This document shows, piece by piece, positions 17,171 through 26,614 of a stretch of DNA of 64,000 nt; positions within the stretch are counted from its first letter, which is position 1, and every line of letters starts with the position of its first letter. A program made the position numbers and the translations under genes. The DNA is taken from positions 62,001-126,000 of the forward strand of contig NZ_SPQQ01000004.1 in the NCBI RefSeq assembly GCF_004766045.1, given 5' to 3'. The notes below the pieces were generated by a model, which was given only the letters and a program-made list of their open reading frames with translations, did no database searches and had not been told where the DNA came from. The stretch is from Desulfosporosinus fructosivorans. GTDB taxonomy: Bacteria; Bacillota; Desulfitobacteriia; Desulfitobacteriales; Desulfitobacteriaceae.

Positions 17171-18431
17171 TGCTCCCCCTTCCTTGAATCGGATGGTTAT
17201 TACGCTCTAAGATTGGGAGAAGCTCCCAAGCCACACTAAACATTAAAATGACAAAGGCAATAATCCCTAAGGAACTAAAAAACTCATTGGTGCTTGGGAA
17301 ATAGCTATACACTAGGCGGGAATCGACAAAGGCTTTGTCTAGCCCATGCAGCTGCGGAGTAATATAAGCTGGCATTACTAAATTGATCCGTACAGCAATG
17401 ATACCGAGCACGGTGGATAGACCTGCCAACCCTTGCAGCTTATAGGAACCTTCTTTATTACGAGATAGGTAAATTAACAGGATAGGGATAACGACCGCCA
17501 GCCCAATCTGGCCTATCCAGAAAATCGGTCCGTAAGACCCCGCAAGTATTTCCTTCAATGAATGCACATCTTCTGGTATTCCACCATATAGACCAATTAA
17601 AAATTCTGCTAAAACTAATATTAGATCGATTCCGATAAACAAAACGAGCAGATTCGTGAGCGACGCTATAACATTCGGTTTATCCTTGTCATCTTTACCG
17701 AAGAAAGCGTATAGGAAGGTAATCAGTGCGGCCCCCGAAACAAGTGCGGAAACAATATAAATAATCGGGATAATTGCACTGTTCAAAGCAGGCTTAGCAA
17801 TCTGTACTGCGAAGATTGAACCAGTTCCCCCGTGTACAGCGATAGCCATAGGAACTCCAAGCATACCGAGAATTCTTACCCAGCGCCCTGCGAACTGGGA
17901 TTGCTTTACACGTCCCTCGGGGTTCGCTACAGTCCTATACCCCATAGAGAGGAAACGACCTAGTTTTCCACGAATTCCAGGTTCGTTAGTTGCCATTAAG
18001 GAAAGATCATCTCTCATAATGAGCCACAACTCCCCCACCACAAGCAGGATATATAAGAGATAAAAGTGAATTTCCCATTCTAAAACAGAGGTGAAATTAC
18101 GGTGTACAAGAGTATACCAGAACCGCTCGGGATGCCCCAAGTCAATCAGGACAAACATTAACCCCCCTACCAAAGAAAACAAAGCACTTAAGAGTGAAAG
18201 TCGCCCGATCTTCTCCAGCGCATGCATTTTAAACACATAGATCATGGTCGATAACAAAAATGAGCCTGCGGACAATCCGATGAAGAAAATGTAGAAAACC
18301 ACCCATAAACCCCAACTAGAATAACTGGTTAAGTTAGTCACTAACATTCCATTCATTAACCTCATGCCTACGAACCAAAACCCAATTCCGGTCAGAATAA
18401 GCAAGAGGATATAATACAGACGCTTCTGCAT
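17127..18431 (-). CDS. NrfD/PsrC-type membrane subunit
   Basis: A 434-residue integral membrane protein with about ten helices, of the NrfD/PsrC/TtrC family that passes electrons from menaquinol to the Fe-S subunit of molybdoenzymes. Typical features are the SWGLWVVFYIFFIGLSAGSF stretch near residues 39-58 and LIDLGHPERFWYTL near 96-109. It is longer than TtrC of enterobacteria because of a soluble insertion (about residues 145-185, basic). It starts 21 bases after the Fe-S subunit gene, behind GGAGGG, and its end overlaps the catalytic subunit gene, so the three are co-translated. Confidence 0.92.
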   Translation of the reverse strand: MQKRLYYILLLILTGIGFWFVGMRLMNGMLVTNLTSYSSWGLWVVFYIFFIGLSAGSFLLSTMIYVFKMHALEKIGRLSLLSALFSLVGGLMFVLIDLGHPERFWYTLVHRNFTSVLEWEIHFYLLYILLVVGELWLIMRDDLSLMATNEPGIRGKLGRFLSMGYRTVANPEGRVKQSQFAGRWVRILGMLGVPMAIAVHGGTGSIFAVQIAKPALNSAIIPIIYIVSALVSGAALITFLYAFFGKDDKDKPNVIASLTNLLVLFIGIDLILVLAEFLIGLYGGIPEDVHSLKEILAGSYGPIFWIGQIGLAVVIPILLIYLSRNKEGSYKLQGLAGLSTVLGIIAVRINLVMPAYITPQLHGLDKAFVDSRLVYSYFPSTNEFFSSLGIIAFVILMFSVAWELLPILERNNHPIQGRGSNDYGINTKRATHKA

Positions 18432-18452
18432 AGGTTTCCCTCCTTCCCTTAA

Positions 18453-19343
18453 TTAAATGAGATAAAATACGTTAGGTTCAGTTCCTAATTCCTCTTTGAG
18501 CCGCATCACATTAGACCTCCCAATTAGTTCAAAAACTAAGCTTTCCGGATCACTCTTGTCCCCAAAATAAGTCGCACGTCCGATACAGGTGGTCACGCAC
18601 ATAGGCAGCATTCCTGCATTGAGACGATGTAAACAAAAGTGACACTTTCGTGTATTATTGATAGGCGATTGCTTCTTTTCTCGTTCTCTTTTATCTCCGT
18701 ACTCAAACGAGGGCACTAATTCATATTTCTCAATGTTCGGCGTGCCTTGAGTATGATACTCTCCCCAGTCAAAGGTCCGCGCGCCATACGGACAAGCTGA
18801 TATACAATATCGACATCCGATACATTTATCATAGTCGATAACCACGATCCCATCTTCTCGTTTATACGTAGCCGCAACTGGACATACCTTAGTACAAGGA
18901 GAATTAGTACAGTGCATACAGGGACGTGGTAAAAAACGCCTAGCTAGATGAGGGTAGGAGCCCAGGGTTTCCTCGATTACTGGACGATACACGACACCCG
19001 GCGGTAGTTTATTTTCCGCGATACAACCCACCGTGCAGGAAAAGCACCCCACACATTTGCGCGTATCAATCACCATCGCCCAGTTCCTCTCGGCAACTGG
19101 TTTTTCGAGGGCCTTGAACAATTCTCTGTGCATTCTATAAATAAGTTTATCCTGAGGAATTTGCTTTGATAAAGGCTCTAAGGTTGTCGTTTGTTGTTCT
19201 TCATTCTCTGGTTTTGCCTGTGCCTTTCCTGTCGATATCAAAGCTATTCCCGCAGTCAAACCCAAGGTTGCCTTAAGCATATTGCCAATTACTTGGCGAC
19301 GCGGAACCTTTTGCGACCCATCATCTTGACCTATTTTGGACAT
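18453..19343 (-). CDS. 4Fe-4S ferredoxin-type subunit with Tat signal (TtrB/PsrB-like)
   Basis: A 296-residue electron-transfer subunit. The N-terminus carries a twin-arginine motif ([16 protein letters not shown]) and signal ending STGKAQA. Four cysteine clusters follow: [39 protein letters not shown] and [20 protein letters not shown], the four-cluster layout of PsrB/TtrB/DmsB subunits. The ATG at 19343 is chosen over 19370 because GGAGGAGG lies directly before it. It is the first gene of the three-gene operon; its promoter must lie in the 85 bases before the regulator gene or within that gene. Confidence 0.93.
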   Translation of the reverse strand: MSKIGQDDGSQKVPRRQVIGNMLKATLGLTAGIALISTGKAQAKPENEEQQTTTLEPLSKQIPQDKLIYRMHRELFKALEKPVAERNWAMVIDTRKCVGCFSCTVGCIAENKLPPGVVYRPVIEETLGSYPHLARRFLPRPCMHCTNSPCTKVCPVAATYKREDGIVVIDYDKCIGCRYCISACPYGARTFDWGEYHTQGTPNIEKYELVPSFEYGDKREREKKQSPINNTRKCHFCLHRLNAGMLPMCVTTCIGRATYFGDKSDPESLVFELIGRSNVMRLKEELGTEPNVFYLI

Positions 19344-19428
19344 ATTATTAACCTCCTCCACCTTAATCACTCAATATGTCAAGTATAACTAATCGTTCTT
19401 CTTTACACATGAGGAGATCCCCTCATTA

Positions 19429-19472
19429 AAAACGGTCTGGTATAGGGGAATTCCCCTATACCAGACCGTTTT
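19429..19472 (-). terminator. Perfect 22-base-pair palindromic terminator ending the sensor operon
   Basis: AAAACGGTCTGGTATAGGGG pairs perfectly with its mirror (44 bases, no loop mismatch) and is followed on the reverse strand by TTTTTAATG. The stem contains the response regulator stop codon (19456-19458). It insulates the regulatory operon from the oxidoreductase operon 85 bases downstream. Confidence 0.88.
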
Positions 19473-20100
19473 CCATTGCGTAGCGTACCAACTTTGATCG
19501 GCTATTTATACCCAACTTGTCATGAATCCTAGTTTTATGATTTTCAACCGTCTTGACACTAATATTTAGTTTCTTAGCAATCTCCATATTGGAATACCCT
19601 AAGGCTATAAATTTCAATAGTTCTCTTTCTCGAGGAGTTAGTTCGAAAGCCCGCTTCATCTTGGCAGGTTCCTCGGGACTAAGAGCACGTGTTACTAAAT
19701 ATTTTTGGAAGCTGGTATCCACATAGAATTCACCACGATGGACGGCCCTAATCGCACTCAGGAGTTCTACATCGGCTGCCCGTTTTAGAACAAACCCGTT
19801 TCCCCCAGCGGCTAAAACCTTATCTAAGTATATGGAGTCCTCATGCATTGTCAAGACCAACACCCGCTGTTCAGGCTTTTTCTTCTTAATCTGTATCATC
19901 GCTTGAATTCCATCGATGCCTGGTAAACTCAAATCCATAATGACGAGATCTGGCGAATGCTGGAACGTAAGGTCAATGGCTTCTTCACCACTCGATGCTT
20001 CTCCGACAACTTCGATTTCCCCACTATCTTCCAGCACTAGACGTAAGCCTTTGCGGATGACCTGATGGTCATCCACTAAGAGGACGGTTATTTTCTTCAT
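19456..20100 (-). CDS. NarL/FixJ-family response regulator
   Basis: A 214-residue two-component regulator. The receiver domain has the acidic pair Asp10/Asp11, phospho-acceptor Asp56 in IMDLSLPG and the conserved Lys in GFVLKRA near residue 107. The LuxR-type helix-turn-helix occupies residues 148-210 (LTPRERELLKFIALGYSN, then LNISVKTVENHK). Its start overlaps the kinase gene by 32 bases, so the two are translationally coupled. It most likely activates the divergentless, immediately downstream oxidoreductase operon in response to the acceptor sensed by the PhnD-like protein and the kinase. Confidence 0.93.
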   Translation of the reverse strand: MKKITVLLVDDHQVIRKGLRLVLEDSGEIEVVGEASSGEEAIDLTFQHSPDLVIMDLSLPGIDGIQAMIQIKKKKPEQRVLVLTMHEDSIYLDKVLAAGGNGFVLKRAADVELLSAIRAVHRGEFYVDTSFQKYLVTRALSPEEPAKMKRAFELTPRERELLKFIALGYSNMEIAKKLNISVKTVENHKTRIHDKLGINSRSKLVRYAMENGLV

Positions 20101-21538
20101 CGCTGCGCAACCCTTCCGGAACCTTCACATAAATGGTCGTCCCTTGGGCAAGAGCAGACTCAATCTGGAAACTTCCACCTATAACAGCCACTCGTTCCTG
20201 AATTCCAAAAAGTCCGAACTTCCTGTTGGCAACCCTTTTTGCTAATTCTTCCGTCACATTAAATCCTTGGCCGTTATCTTCAATGGTAAGGTTAACCTCA
20301 CCTAAATAATTAGTCAGAACTATGCTTACCTGCTGAGCTTGGGCATGACGAGCAATATTCGTTAACGCTTCTTGAACAATCCGATACAATGAACTAGCAA
20401 CCTCCCCTGAGAGTTTACCTGAAACATCAGCAATTTCTATATCTAGTTGGATTCCATACCGCTTTTCAAATTCTTGGGCATATCGTTTAACAGCTTGCCC
20501 CAGTTCTCCTTCTTCTAATACACTAGGCCGAAGAACTGTGATCAATCGTCTTATCCCATCAAACGTTTGATCTAATAGTTTCCGGACCTCTATTAAACGA
20601 ACAGTTGCCTGTTCAAGAGTTGGCGCCTTTTCTGTATATTTTAAGCCGAGACGAAGAGAGGCTAGAGACTGGCTCGTTTCGTCATGAAGTTCCCTCGCCA
20701 GATGACTTCGTTCCTCTTCTTGAACTTGCATCAACTTTTCGGCTAGCCCCTGCCTCATATTACTTAATTCTTTGATCTCTAAGGCTGACTTTTCCATTGA
20801 TTCTATCATAAGGTTAAACGCGTGAGTCAATTGCCCACCCTCGTCTTGGATAGACCATTCAGGAATCCGATAACTTAGATCACCCGAGGCGTAAATTTTC
20901 GTTGCCTCAAACATTCTTCGGTAGGGAGTTGATAAGAGGTGGGCTAGGAGATACGCCATAACTAATCCTATCAGCATAAATGTCAGGGTAGCGATAGAAA
21001 GGGTGACTAGCAACTTAGATTTTGCTTGAGTAATTTCCTGTACAGACATACCAATACGCACGGTCCCTAGCTTACCGTCTGATAAGGGCAGAGCTATATC
21101 ACGAACTAGACCTTCTTCGGTATCAATAACATTAACATGATACGCTTCACTCGGTTTTACTTGGTTAGCCGCTAATAGCCCATAGGGCAGGGCATTCCCA
21201 AAGGTATCAACTAAAACCGTCTCGTCTGCATCAATAATAAAAATATAACGGATGTTTTCGTTACTATTACGAGCATCTCGAATCAAGGTATATAGTTTAA
21301 AATGGTCACCACGATAAATGTACTCTGGACTTCGGTCCGCAATATATTTTCCAGTGGAAATCCCTTGAGCGTCAAGTTGTTGATTCATAAAAGGGCTAAT
21401 ACTCCGTTCAGTTTGGATAAGAACGGTGACTGATAATAATAGAAGCAAACTAACAACGAGCCCAACAATTTTGGAACGTAAACTGATTCCTAATAACGAC
21501 CTTACTAATCTCATGACCCAAAATTTCACTGGATTCAC
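20069..21538 (-). CDS. Sensor histidine kinase (HisKA_3) with extracytoplasmic domain and HAMP
   Basis: A 489-residue NarX/DegS-type kinase. Order: membrane helix (about 18-38), extracytoplasmic sensor of about 140 residues, second helix (about 180-205), HAMP, dimerisation domain with phospho-acceptor His in SHLARELHDETSQSL (about residue 285), and HATPase with DNGQGFNV and FGLFGIQERV. The gene starts in an ATGA overlap with the PhnD-like lipoprotein gene and overlaps the regulator gene, so three proteins are made together. It probably reads the ligand state of the lipoprotein partner. Confidence 0.92.
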   Translation of the reverse strand: MNPVKFWVMRLVRSLLGISLRSKIVGLVVSLLLLLSVTVLIQTERSISPFMNQQLDAQGISTGKYIADRSPEYIYRGDHFKLYTLIRDARNSNENIRYIFIIDADETVLVDTFGNALPYGLLAANQVKPSEAYHVNVIDTEEGLVRDIALPLSDGKLGTVRIGMSVQEITQAKSKLLVTLSIATLTFMLIGLVMAYLLAHLLSTPYRRMFEATKIYASGDLSYRIPEWSIQDEGGQLTHAFNLMIESMEKSALEIKELSNMRQGLAEKLMQVQEEERSHLARELHDETSQSLASLRLGLKYTEKAPTLEQATVRLIEVRKLLDQTFDGIRRLITVLRPSVLEEGELGQAVKRYAQEFEKRYGIQLDIEIADVSGKLSGEVASSLYRIVQEALTNIARHAQAQQVSIVLTNYLGEVNLTIEDNGQGFNVTEELAKRVANRKFGLFGIQERVAVIGGSFQIESALAQGTTIYVKVPEGLRSDEENNRPLSG

Positions 21539-22449
21539 TCTCCAATCAGCTTAACGAGTTCCCTGACAGAATCGTAGAGACTGTCTTCCAACAACTTAAA
21601 CTGGTCGTATCCAGCAACTTGTAAAGCTTCTTGCCCATCTTCATCTTGATGCATAGTTAGAAATGCCTTCTGTATCGCTAAAAATGACTGTTCATCCAGC
21701 CTTGGGCTAGCGACAACAGGATTGTTCGCATAGTTCGGAGATGTATCGATTATCCGGATAGAATCCACTAATTGGGGAGATTTCGCAAAAGCTGCGGCCA
21801 GAGTATAATTATCGACCGCAGCCGCCTCGACTAGTCGGTCCTTAACAGCTGCAATCGAATTACTATGCCCATAGGTATAAATGTAACTTTTAAAATAGTT
21901 TAGGCCTCCCTGATCTTTCACCTTGCTCAAGGCATATAAGGATCCTGAGGTTGATTGTGGATCTACAAAGGCGAAACTATGGCCCTTTAACTGAGTCCAA
22001 TTCCTTATTCCACTACCAGTATCGGCAATAATCACAGACTGGTAGTACGGTGACCCATTTGTGATAGGGACTGCCACTAGACGCTCTCCAAATTGCTCAT
22101 GGCCTATAACATACGACGATGAACAAACAAAAGCAATATCTACTTTTCCTTCTTGGATCAAATCATCGACTTCTTTATAACTTTTTCTCTGTACCAGCTC
22201 AACTGGTCGATTTAACGTTTCTGATAAATATTTGGTTAAGACCTGAAATCGAGCAATACTCTGGCTCGGAGACAACCCCACAGCCAACGCCACTCGTAAA
22301 CCATCCTGAGGTGACTTTGGCGGATTGTCCAGGGGCTGTAAGTTGGACAGTGTTACATGTTGCGGAGTGTCTGCCTTGCCACAGCCGTTCAAGATCACGA
22401 CGGCAAGTATCGCTGTGCATAATAAAACTATACGAGGTAGCATCTTCAT
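21535..22449 (-). CDS. PhnD-like substrate-binding lipoprotein, sensor partner
   Basis: A 304-residue lipoprotein: signal peptide with lipobox VILNGC (modified Cys near residue 23), then a periplasmic-binding fold of the phosphate/phosphonate PhnD family (GLRVALAVGLSPSQSIARF, VDIAFVCSSSYVIG, FVDPQSTSGSLYALSKV). There are no ABC permease or ATPase genes beside it; instead it is fused by an ATGA overlap to a kinase gene. TtrS, the tetrathionate kinase, has a PhnD-like sensor domain in the same protein, so this looks like a split TtrS. The ligand would be the electron acceptor of the downstream enzyme. Confidence 0.88.
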   Translation of the reverse strand: MKMLPRIVLLCTAILAVVILNGCGKADTPQHVTLSNLQPLDNPPKSPQDGLRVALAVGLSPSQSIARFQVLTKYLSETLNRPVELVQRKSYKEVDDLIQEGKVDIAFVCSSSYVIGHEQFGERLVAVPITNGSPYYQSVIIADTGSGIRNWTQLKGHSFAFVDPQSTSGSLYALSKVKDQGGLNYFKSYIYTYGHSNSIAAVKDRLVEAAAVDNYTLAAAFAKSPQLVDSIRIIDTSPNYANNPVVASPRLDEQSFLAIQKAFLTMHQDEDGQEALQVAGYDQFKLLEDSLYDSVRELVKLIGE

Positions 22450-22745
22450 AAATTAACTCACTTCCCTACTAATCAACTTAAATGTACTCTATTGATCCAC
22501 TTGCCACGTTCTATTATTAGTTTGCAATTCCAATGTGATCCTTGGTTTTGCTTGTCCATTTCTAGGGATGTATACCGTCTCATTATAGTTGTTTACCTCC
22601 AGTTGGGGAAGTAAAAATTCATATAGGGTGTACCATCTTCACCACACAAAACAACAAAAGCAATTTGGTTTCGGCCAATTGCTTTTATTATTTGCCTCGT
22701 ATCATTCCATCCAACGCTTTTACTGTCTTATCTCCTATCACTTAA
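22450..22745. other. Intergenic region upstream of the sensor operon, with terminator
   Basis: Contains the promoter region of the PhnD-like gene and, at 22656-22686, the terminator of the SWIM gene cluster. No coding sequence recognised. Confidence 0.4.
22656..22686. terminator. Intrinsic terminator downstream of the SWIM locus
   Basis: Arms AAAAGCAATT and AATTGCTTTT with an 11-base centre; A-rich and T-rich flanks allow function on both strands. Confidence 0.7.
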
Positions 22746-22922
22746 TTACATAGAAAAGATTTCTATTTTCTTCACGATAACGCTTTGCACACGTGTTAAT
22801 ACGTGTTGTAATGTATTTAGAAGGAGATATTCTATTTGTTCCGGCGAAAGCTTTCTGGCTGTATCCACCAGACGGCGAAGTTCCGGCTCAAGCTGCGGAC
22901 ATTTATACTCTAGATAACTCAT
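22746..22922 (-). CDS. Possible small protein overlapping the end of the SWIM gene (58 aa)
   Basis: From ATG at 22922, which overlaps the last codons of the SWIM frame, a 58-codon frame runs to 22746. The residues (PQLEPELRRLVDTARKLSPE) look like a genuine helical protein, and the overlap suggests translational coupling. GGG just before the ATG is the only ribosome site. It might instead be the original C-terminus of the SWIM protein displaced by a frameshift. Not recognised. Confidence 0.4.
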   Translation of the reverse strand: MSYLEYKCPQLEPELRRLVDTARKLSPEQIEYLLLNTLQHVLTRVQSVIVKKIEIFSM

Positions 22923-24628
22923 CCCTAAATGCCGGTCTATTGGCATATTTGTTAATAAGCTTCTGTATGATTTCCGATACCCGTTCTTTCCCTCCAGCTT
23001 TTTTATGATTACGAATAATGGCACATACCCTCTGATAATCTTTCCTGTTACCTGCTCTGGCAGCACTCTGCTCAATATGTTGCAGAAAGAGCAGGTAAAC
23101 CTCTTCCTTGAATTCAGGAATAAGATGCCTGTAATAAGTTTCGACCGATGATGGACTTCCTTGAACGTACTTAAGTAATTTTTGTTTTTCCCCTTCTTCT
23201 ATTAGAATACGGGTGTAGACATCCTGATAAGTCTTCTTCTGGTTTTCCAATAAAAAAATGATCTTGGGATAAACAGATGGCCACTCATTGGTAGCATAGG
23301 TGTTTTTCAATTCCTTGTAATAATCGAAGCTTCCGTCCAGAATAAAATCCGTTGCCATTCCACGCTGTTCATCCAGCTTCCCGGAAAGTTTAAAGGCTTC
23401 GTGCCGGTATTTCTTCCACTGGCTTACCAGTCCACGCAGGCTTTTATCCTTGTCCTCCCCATCAAGGGTAAGCTTGATGACATAGTCATAATCCTTTTTG
23501 TTCATAGCGCTTTTGATTGCCATTTCCCTAAAGTTGGAGTATTGAAGGTTATTTTCAATAAACTCCTGTGCTTTTTTCGGCCCGTCATGTTTCTCAACCA
23601 AATGATATCGGATGAGATTAACTCGCTCAGCTAAGTAATTGACACCCCATGAATCTCCTTTTTCGCTTTCCAGCATTAAGATTAAATAATTTTCCAATTT
23701 GCTTCGTAAATCCGAAGTGTCTGCAAGCTCTGAACAGCTTTCCAGCAGGTCTATCCTCCAATCCGTCCAACCGTTGTATTGTCGATGAGATGCTTCTTCG
23801 ATCAGTTTATTAAACAAAGGTTCTTTATGAATTGGTTTTAGTTCTTTATCCCCACACATTTCATCAATCAAGGCTAAGCTTTCCTCAATTACTCCACCGA
23901 TTACACCGTCTGAATCATCTGCGCCTTGAAGTAAATCCATCATCTCCTGGATTACACATAGGCTAAGCTGTAAAGCATGCACAGTCTTATTCTTTTCTAA
24001 AGCAAAATGGGCCTTTTCCAGCACCAGATCCGCCCCCCTAACCGCTTCACCGGTATCTCCGTACGCTACAAATCCATGTCTGTCTGATTTATTATTAATA
24101 TAGGTACGAATCAGCGCAATGGCCTTGGATAGTTCAGCCTCATCATTTCCATCATCAAAATTCAGTTCAATTCGCCGCTTGATTTCTTCATATTCTGTAA
24201 CGATATCCAGCAAAAATTCAACCAGTTCCTCTTTGGTTCTGTCAGATAGTATTTTTTCGATATTAGGCGCTTTTCTTTTTTTCGGAACCGGGGATTTAAG
24301 TACGGATTCTAAATCCCCACTATCTTGGGATATCTGGTTATATCCTTTGGATAGATTTTTTTTTATATCCCGTACAGCAAGAAATGTTGCTACCTGATGT
24401 TTGCAATAATCACCCATATCATAGGGACAATCGCATTGGGTATCGATGATGTTCGCCTGATCATCAAGTTCGACCTCCACCGTGTAGAGCTCAGTGCCTT
24501 CAACCTCTGCCTCAAAGACATTCTCCTCAGTTTCTTCAACTGACGTTACATAGTTATTCTCGTAGTAGTCATAGCCCCTTGCCAGTATCTTTTTCTCGAT
24601 ATAGTTTTCAAAAGTTGTGAAGATTCAT
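22903..24628 (-). pseudogene. SWIM zinc-finger protein with an N-terminal frameshift
   Basis: The main frame (525 codons from 24480) holds a SWIM zinc site, CDCPYDMGDYCKHQVA (CxC...CxH), and a long helical repeat region. Homology clearly begins upstream: ATG at 24628 with GGTGG in front reads MNLHNF, and one base further the other frame continues ENYIEKKILARGYDYYENNY, the usual opening of this family. A single extra base in the four-T run at 24610-24613 breaks the link. So this is either a sequencing error or a frameshifted gene; internal starts near 24480 would still give most of the protein. SWIM proteins bind DNA or proteins; the cellular role is unknown. Confidence 0.75.
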
Positions 24629-25293
24629 TGTTACCACCCACCCTCGTACTATCTTCTCAGGCCTGAGTTTTTATCTTTTTAAGTAGGATTAGATTGTATG
24701 ATCACAGAATTGTTGCCAACAGCTGTTGCCCAAACCCTTCAACTAAAATATTTTTCCCTCTTTCAGTAAGTAATCAATGACCCTCTGAATTTCAGCCTGC
24801 ACCTTTCGTCGACCGCTTGTTTCAAAACCTCAATAACATTCGATCATTCCACATGTCTTTATATTCCTCAAGGAGTAAAGGGGTTTCAAATTTATTCGCT
24901 CGATTATGATTCAATAACTCAATTATAACCTGTGAGAAAGATAAAAAAAAGTTCATTGCCATCCGCTCACTGCCTTATGTTCCATCAAAAAATGCCGCTA
25001 CCTTTTATTTAAGTAACAGCACCATTCAATAAATACCTAGTGTTATTATTTTGACCCGCTACGGTTGATGTCCCGACACAAGATAGAGCGTGTAGTCGAG
25101 ATGGTCCAATACCACAAACCACGAGCCTAGTGTGAGCAAATATGACAAACACTGGAGAACATCGCTGAGCGACCGCTCCTGCCAGCGGCATGTATGCTAT
25201 TGTGTCCATCAACTTAGCAGAAAAGTAACTACGGCTTGAATTTATCAAGTCGAGGTTACTTTTCTCAAAGTGTTCCTAAAAGAATAATGCATA
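24629..25293. other. Intergenic region with long hairpin, no gene accepted
   Basis: About 660 bases. An 80-codon reverse frame at 25009-25248 has poor composition and no ribosome site. The segment 25040-25190 is more GC-rich than its surroundings and looks like foreign or IS-derived DNA, but I cannot name it. A two-part hairpin at 25221-25263 lies after the PIN gene. Confidence 0.35.
25221..25263. terminator. Hairpin after the PIN/Phd operon
   Basis: Outer arms AAAAGTAAC / GTTACTTTT and inner arms CTTGA / TCAAG, separated by small internal loops. It is 30 bases beyond the toxin stop codon. Confidence 0.55.
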
Positions 25294-25707
25294 CTAGAAA
25301 TAATTAGTAAGGAAGTCATCAGGGGCAATGGCTTTAACTGGTGACTCAGCAAAGTCTTTCAGATCGCGAGTAATGATTAACTCAATTCTCCTGCGTTTAG
25401 CACAAGTTGCTAATAAGGCATCTTCATAATCATCCATTGGCAGACCGAGTGCCTTTTCACAATCACTTTTTGTTACGTCAATAACTTCAAATATGTTGAA
25501 AAAATTAATAAGCATTTCCTTTGCTCGATCACTATCATGATAATCTCTCTTAAGGAAATAGTAGATATCAGTTACAGAGCTTGCAGTAATGGATGCATTC
25601 ACCTTTTCATCTGCAACAAGAAGTAAAATCTTTTCTGCGGAAACATTGAAAGGTATACGGCTTAGCCCTGCATCAAGAATGACATTTGTATCAATCAGTA
25701 CGTTCAT
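25294..25707 (-). CDS. PIN-domain toxin (VapC-like RNase)
   Basis: A 137-residue PIN-domain protein, expected to be a Mg-dependent RNase toxin. Acidic active-site residues are visible: Asp6 in VLIDTNVILD, Asp96 in MDDYEDALLA, and Asp115 in IITRDLKDF. The length is typical. It overlaps the antitoxin gene by 17 bases and follows it, the normal toxin-antitoxin order. Start codon choice follows the ATG in the overlap. RNA target unknown. Confidence 0.9.
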   Translation of the reverse strand: MNVLIDTNVILDAGLSRIPFNVSAEKILLLVADEKVNASITASSVTDIYYFLKRDYHDSDRAKEMLINFFNIFEVIDVTKSDCEKALGLPMDDYEDALLATCAKRRRIELIITRDLKDFAESPVKAIAPDDFLTNYF

Positions 25708-25918
25708 ATTTCTTTAACCTTTCTTCTCTTGACTGTTCTAAAGAAATATCAGTAGAGAGAGAACCAAAAAACGACTTCATAATTTCCACCTTGTCTTCTT
25801 TTAAAGGAGTGAGTTTTGCAATACCCTTTCCATTCTTCGTGATGATAATTTCCTCATCATTAACGAGTGTTAAATACTTTCCGATGTTTTTTTTAAATTC
25901 AGTCGCGGTAATAAGCAT
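25691..25918 (-). CDS. Phd/YefM family antitoxin
   Basis: A 75-residue antitoxin. MLITATEFKKNIGKYLTLVN and EEIIITKNGKGIAKLTP are the standard Phd/YefM DNA-binding fold; the charged C-terminal tail wraps the toxin. The ATG has GGGGTGG upstream. A 13-base inverted repeat at 25960-25998 lies in the promoter region and is the likely site of autorepression. Together with the PIN gene it forms a two-gene type II system. Confidence 0.9.
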   Translation of the reverse strand: MLITATEFKKNIGKYLTLVNDEEIIITKNGKGIAKLTPLKEDKVEIMKSFFGSLSTDISLEQSREERLKKYERTD

Positions 25919-25959
25919 TCAAACCACCCCTTGTCCAAAATAGATGATTTCATTATATC

Positions 25960-25998
25960 AAAATCGCACGATGTTACAAGTGTGAATCGTGCGATTTT
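25960..25998 (-). promoter_or_regulatory. Operator of the PIN/Phd toxin-antitoxin operon
   Basis: Perfect 13-base arms AAAATCGCACGAT and ATCGTGCGATTTT, 13 bases apart, 42 bases before the antitoxin start. Phd-family antitoxins bind palindromes at this position. Confidence 0.65.
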
Positions 25999-26067
25999 AT
26001 GTAGAGGGAAGTAGTTTCCTGTCAAATCAAACATCACTATAATTTATAAATATTGTTGGGTAAAATG

Positions 26068-26430
26068 TCACTGAAAACCACCTACATATGTCTCGCCAAC
26101 AATAAACTGGCTTTTACAGAAATGTGTAGAACCCTTCTCAATATTCTCAGTCCTTAATTTGCCAGCAAAAGGATAGATATCTTGAAAGATATACCCATGT
26201 ATTCTTTTTAAGTGGGTGATTCCAAATCTGCCTTTCACCATCTGCTCTTTTTCAAGCTGGTATTGCCGAAGCATTGTCATATCAGCCTCATATTCAGCTA
26301 AGGCATTTGCATCCTTAATGTTTTCTTTATTAATCAATACATCGACATCTTTGTAATAATAGACAGATCGGTTAATTTCTTTAGAATCGTACTTTGAAAA
26401 GCCACTGCCACTTTTCATTTTAGCGTCCAA
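26068..26430 (-). pseudogene. Fic family protein, C-terminally truncated
   Basis: The frame encodes the N-terminal half of a Fic protein: LKRIHGYIFQDIYPFAGKLR and the ENIEKGSTHFCKSQFI segment are standard. The AMPylation motif HxFxxGN(G/T)R and everything after it are missing; the frame ends abruptly after GETYVGGFQ. No downstream frame restores it. It is 120 codons against about 200 for the family. Its antitoxin gene is still intact directly upstream, so this is a toxin inactivated by deletion. Confidence 0.8.
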
Positions 26431-26614
26431 ATTTAGAAGCGTGCCTAGCTTTTATACCTGCGACAGCTTCCCCACTGCTGATCTTATCTTCAAGGTACCG
26501 TTTCCCAATTGCCTTCGCATGCGTACTTGGCTTCAATCCTTCAAAAGCCATCGATGCACTTACACCAGAAATCACCCGATTATTCGTTGTAACTCTTGGA
26601 GTTTTCCTTGCCAA
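26420..26614 (-). CDS. VbhA-like antitoxin of the truncated Fic toxin
   Basis: A 64-residue protein with the SMAFEGLKPSTHAKAIGKRY and DKISSGEAVAGIKARH segments of class I Fic antitoxins, which put an inhibitory helix into the Fic active site. It overlaps the Fic remnant by 11 bases. TTG at 26614 is preferred to GTG at 26623 because AGAGGTG, itself containing that GTG, is the ribosome site. With the toxin broken it may be a relic or may still neutralise the second Fic protein at 31.1 kb. Confidence 0.7.
   Translation of the reverse strand: MARKTPRVTTNNRVISGVSASMAFEGLKPSTHAKAIGKRYLEDKISSGEAVAGIKARHASKFGR

Noticed and set aside
22923..23075. N-terminal half of the 109-codon reverse frame at 22746-23075.
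   Set aside because: It is the shadow of the SWIM gene; only the part after 22922 is open independently.
25009..25248. 79-codon reverse frame.
   Set aside because: No ribosome site or family pattern, and it ends at the terminator hairpin of the PIN gene.
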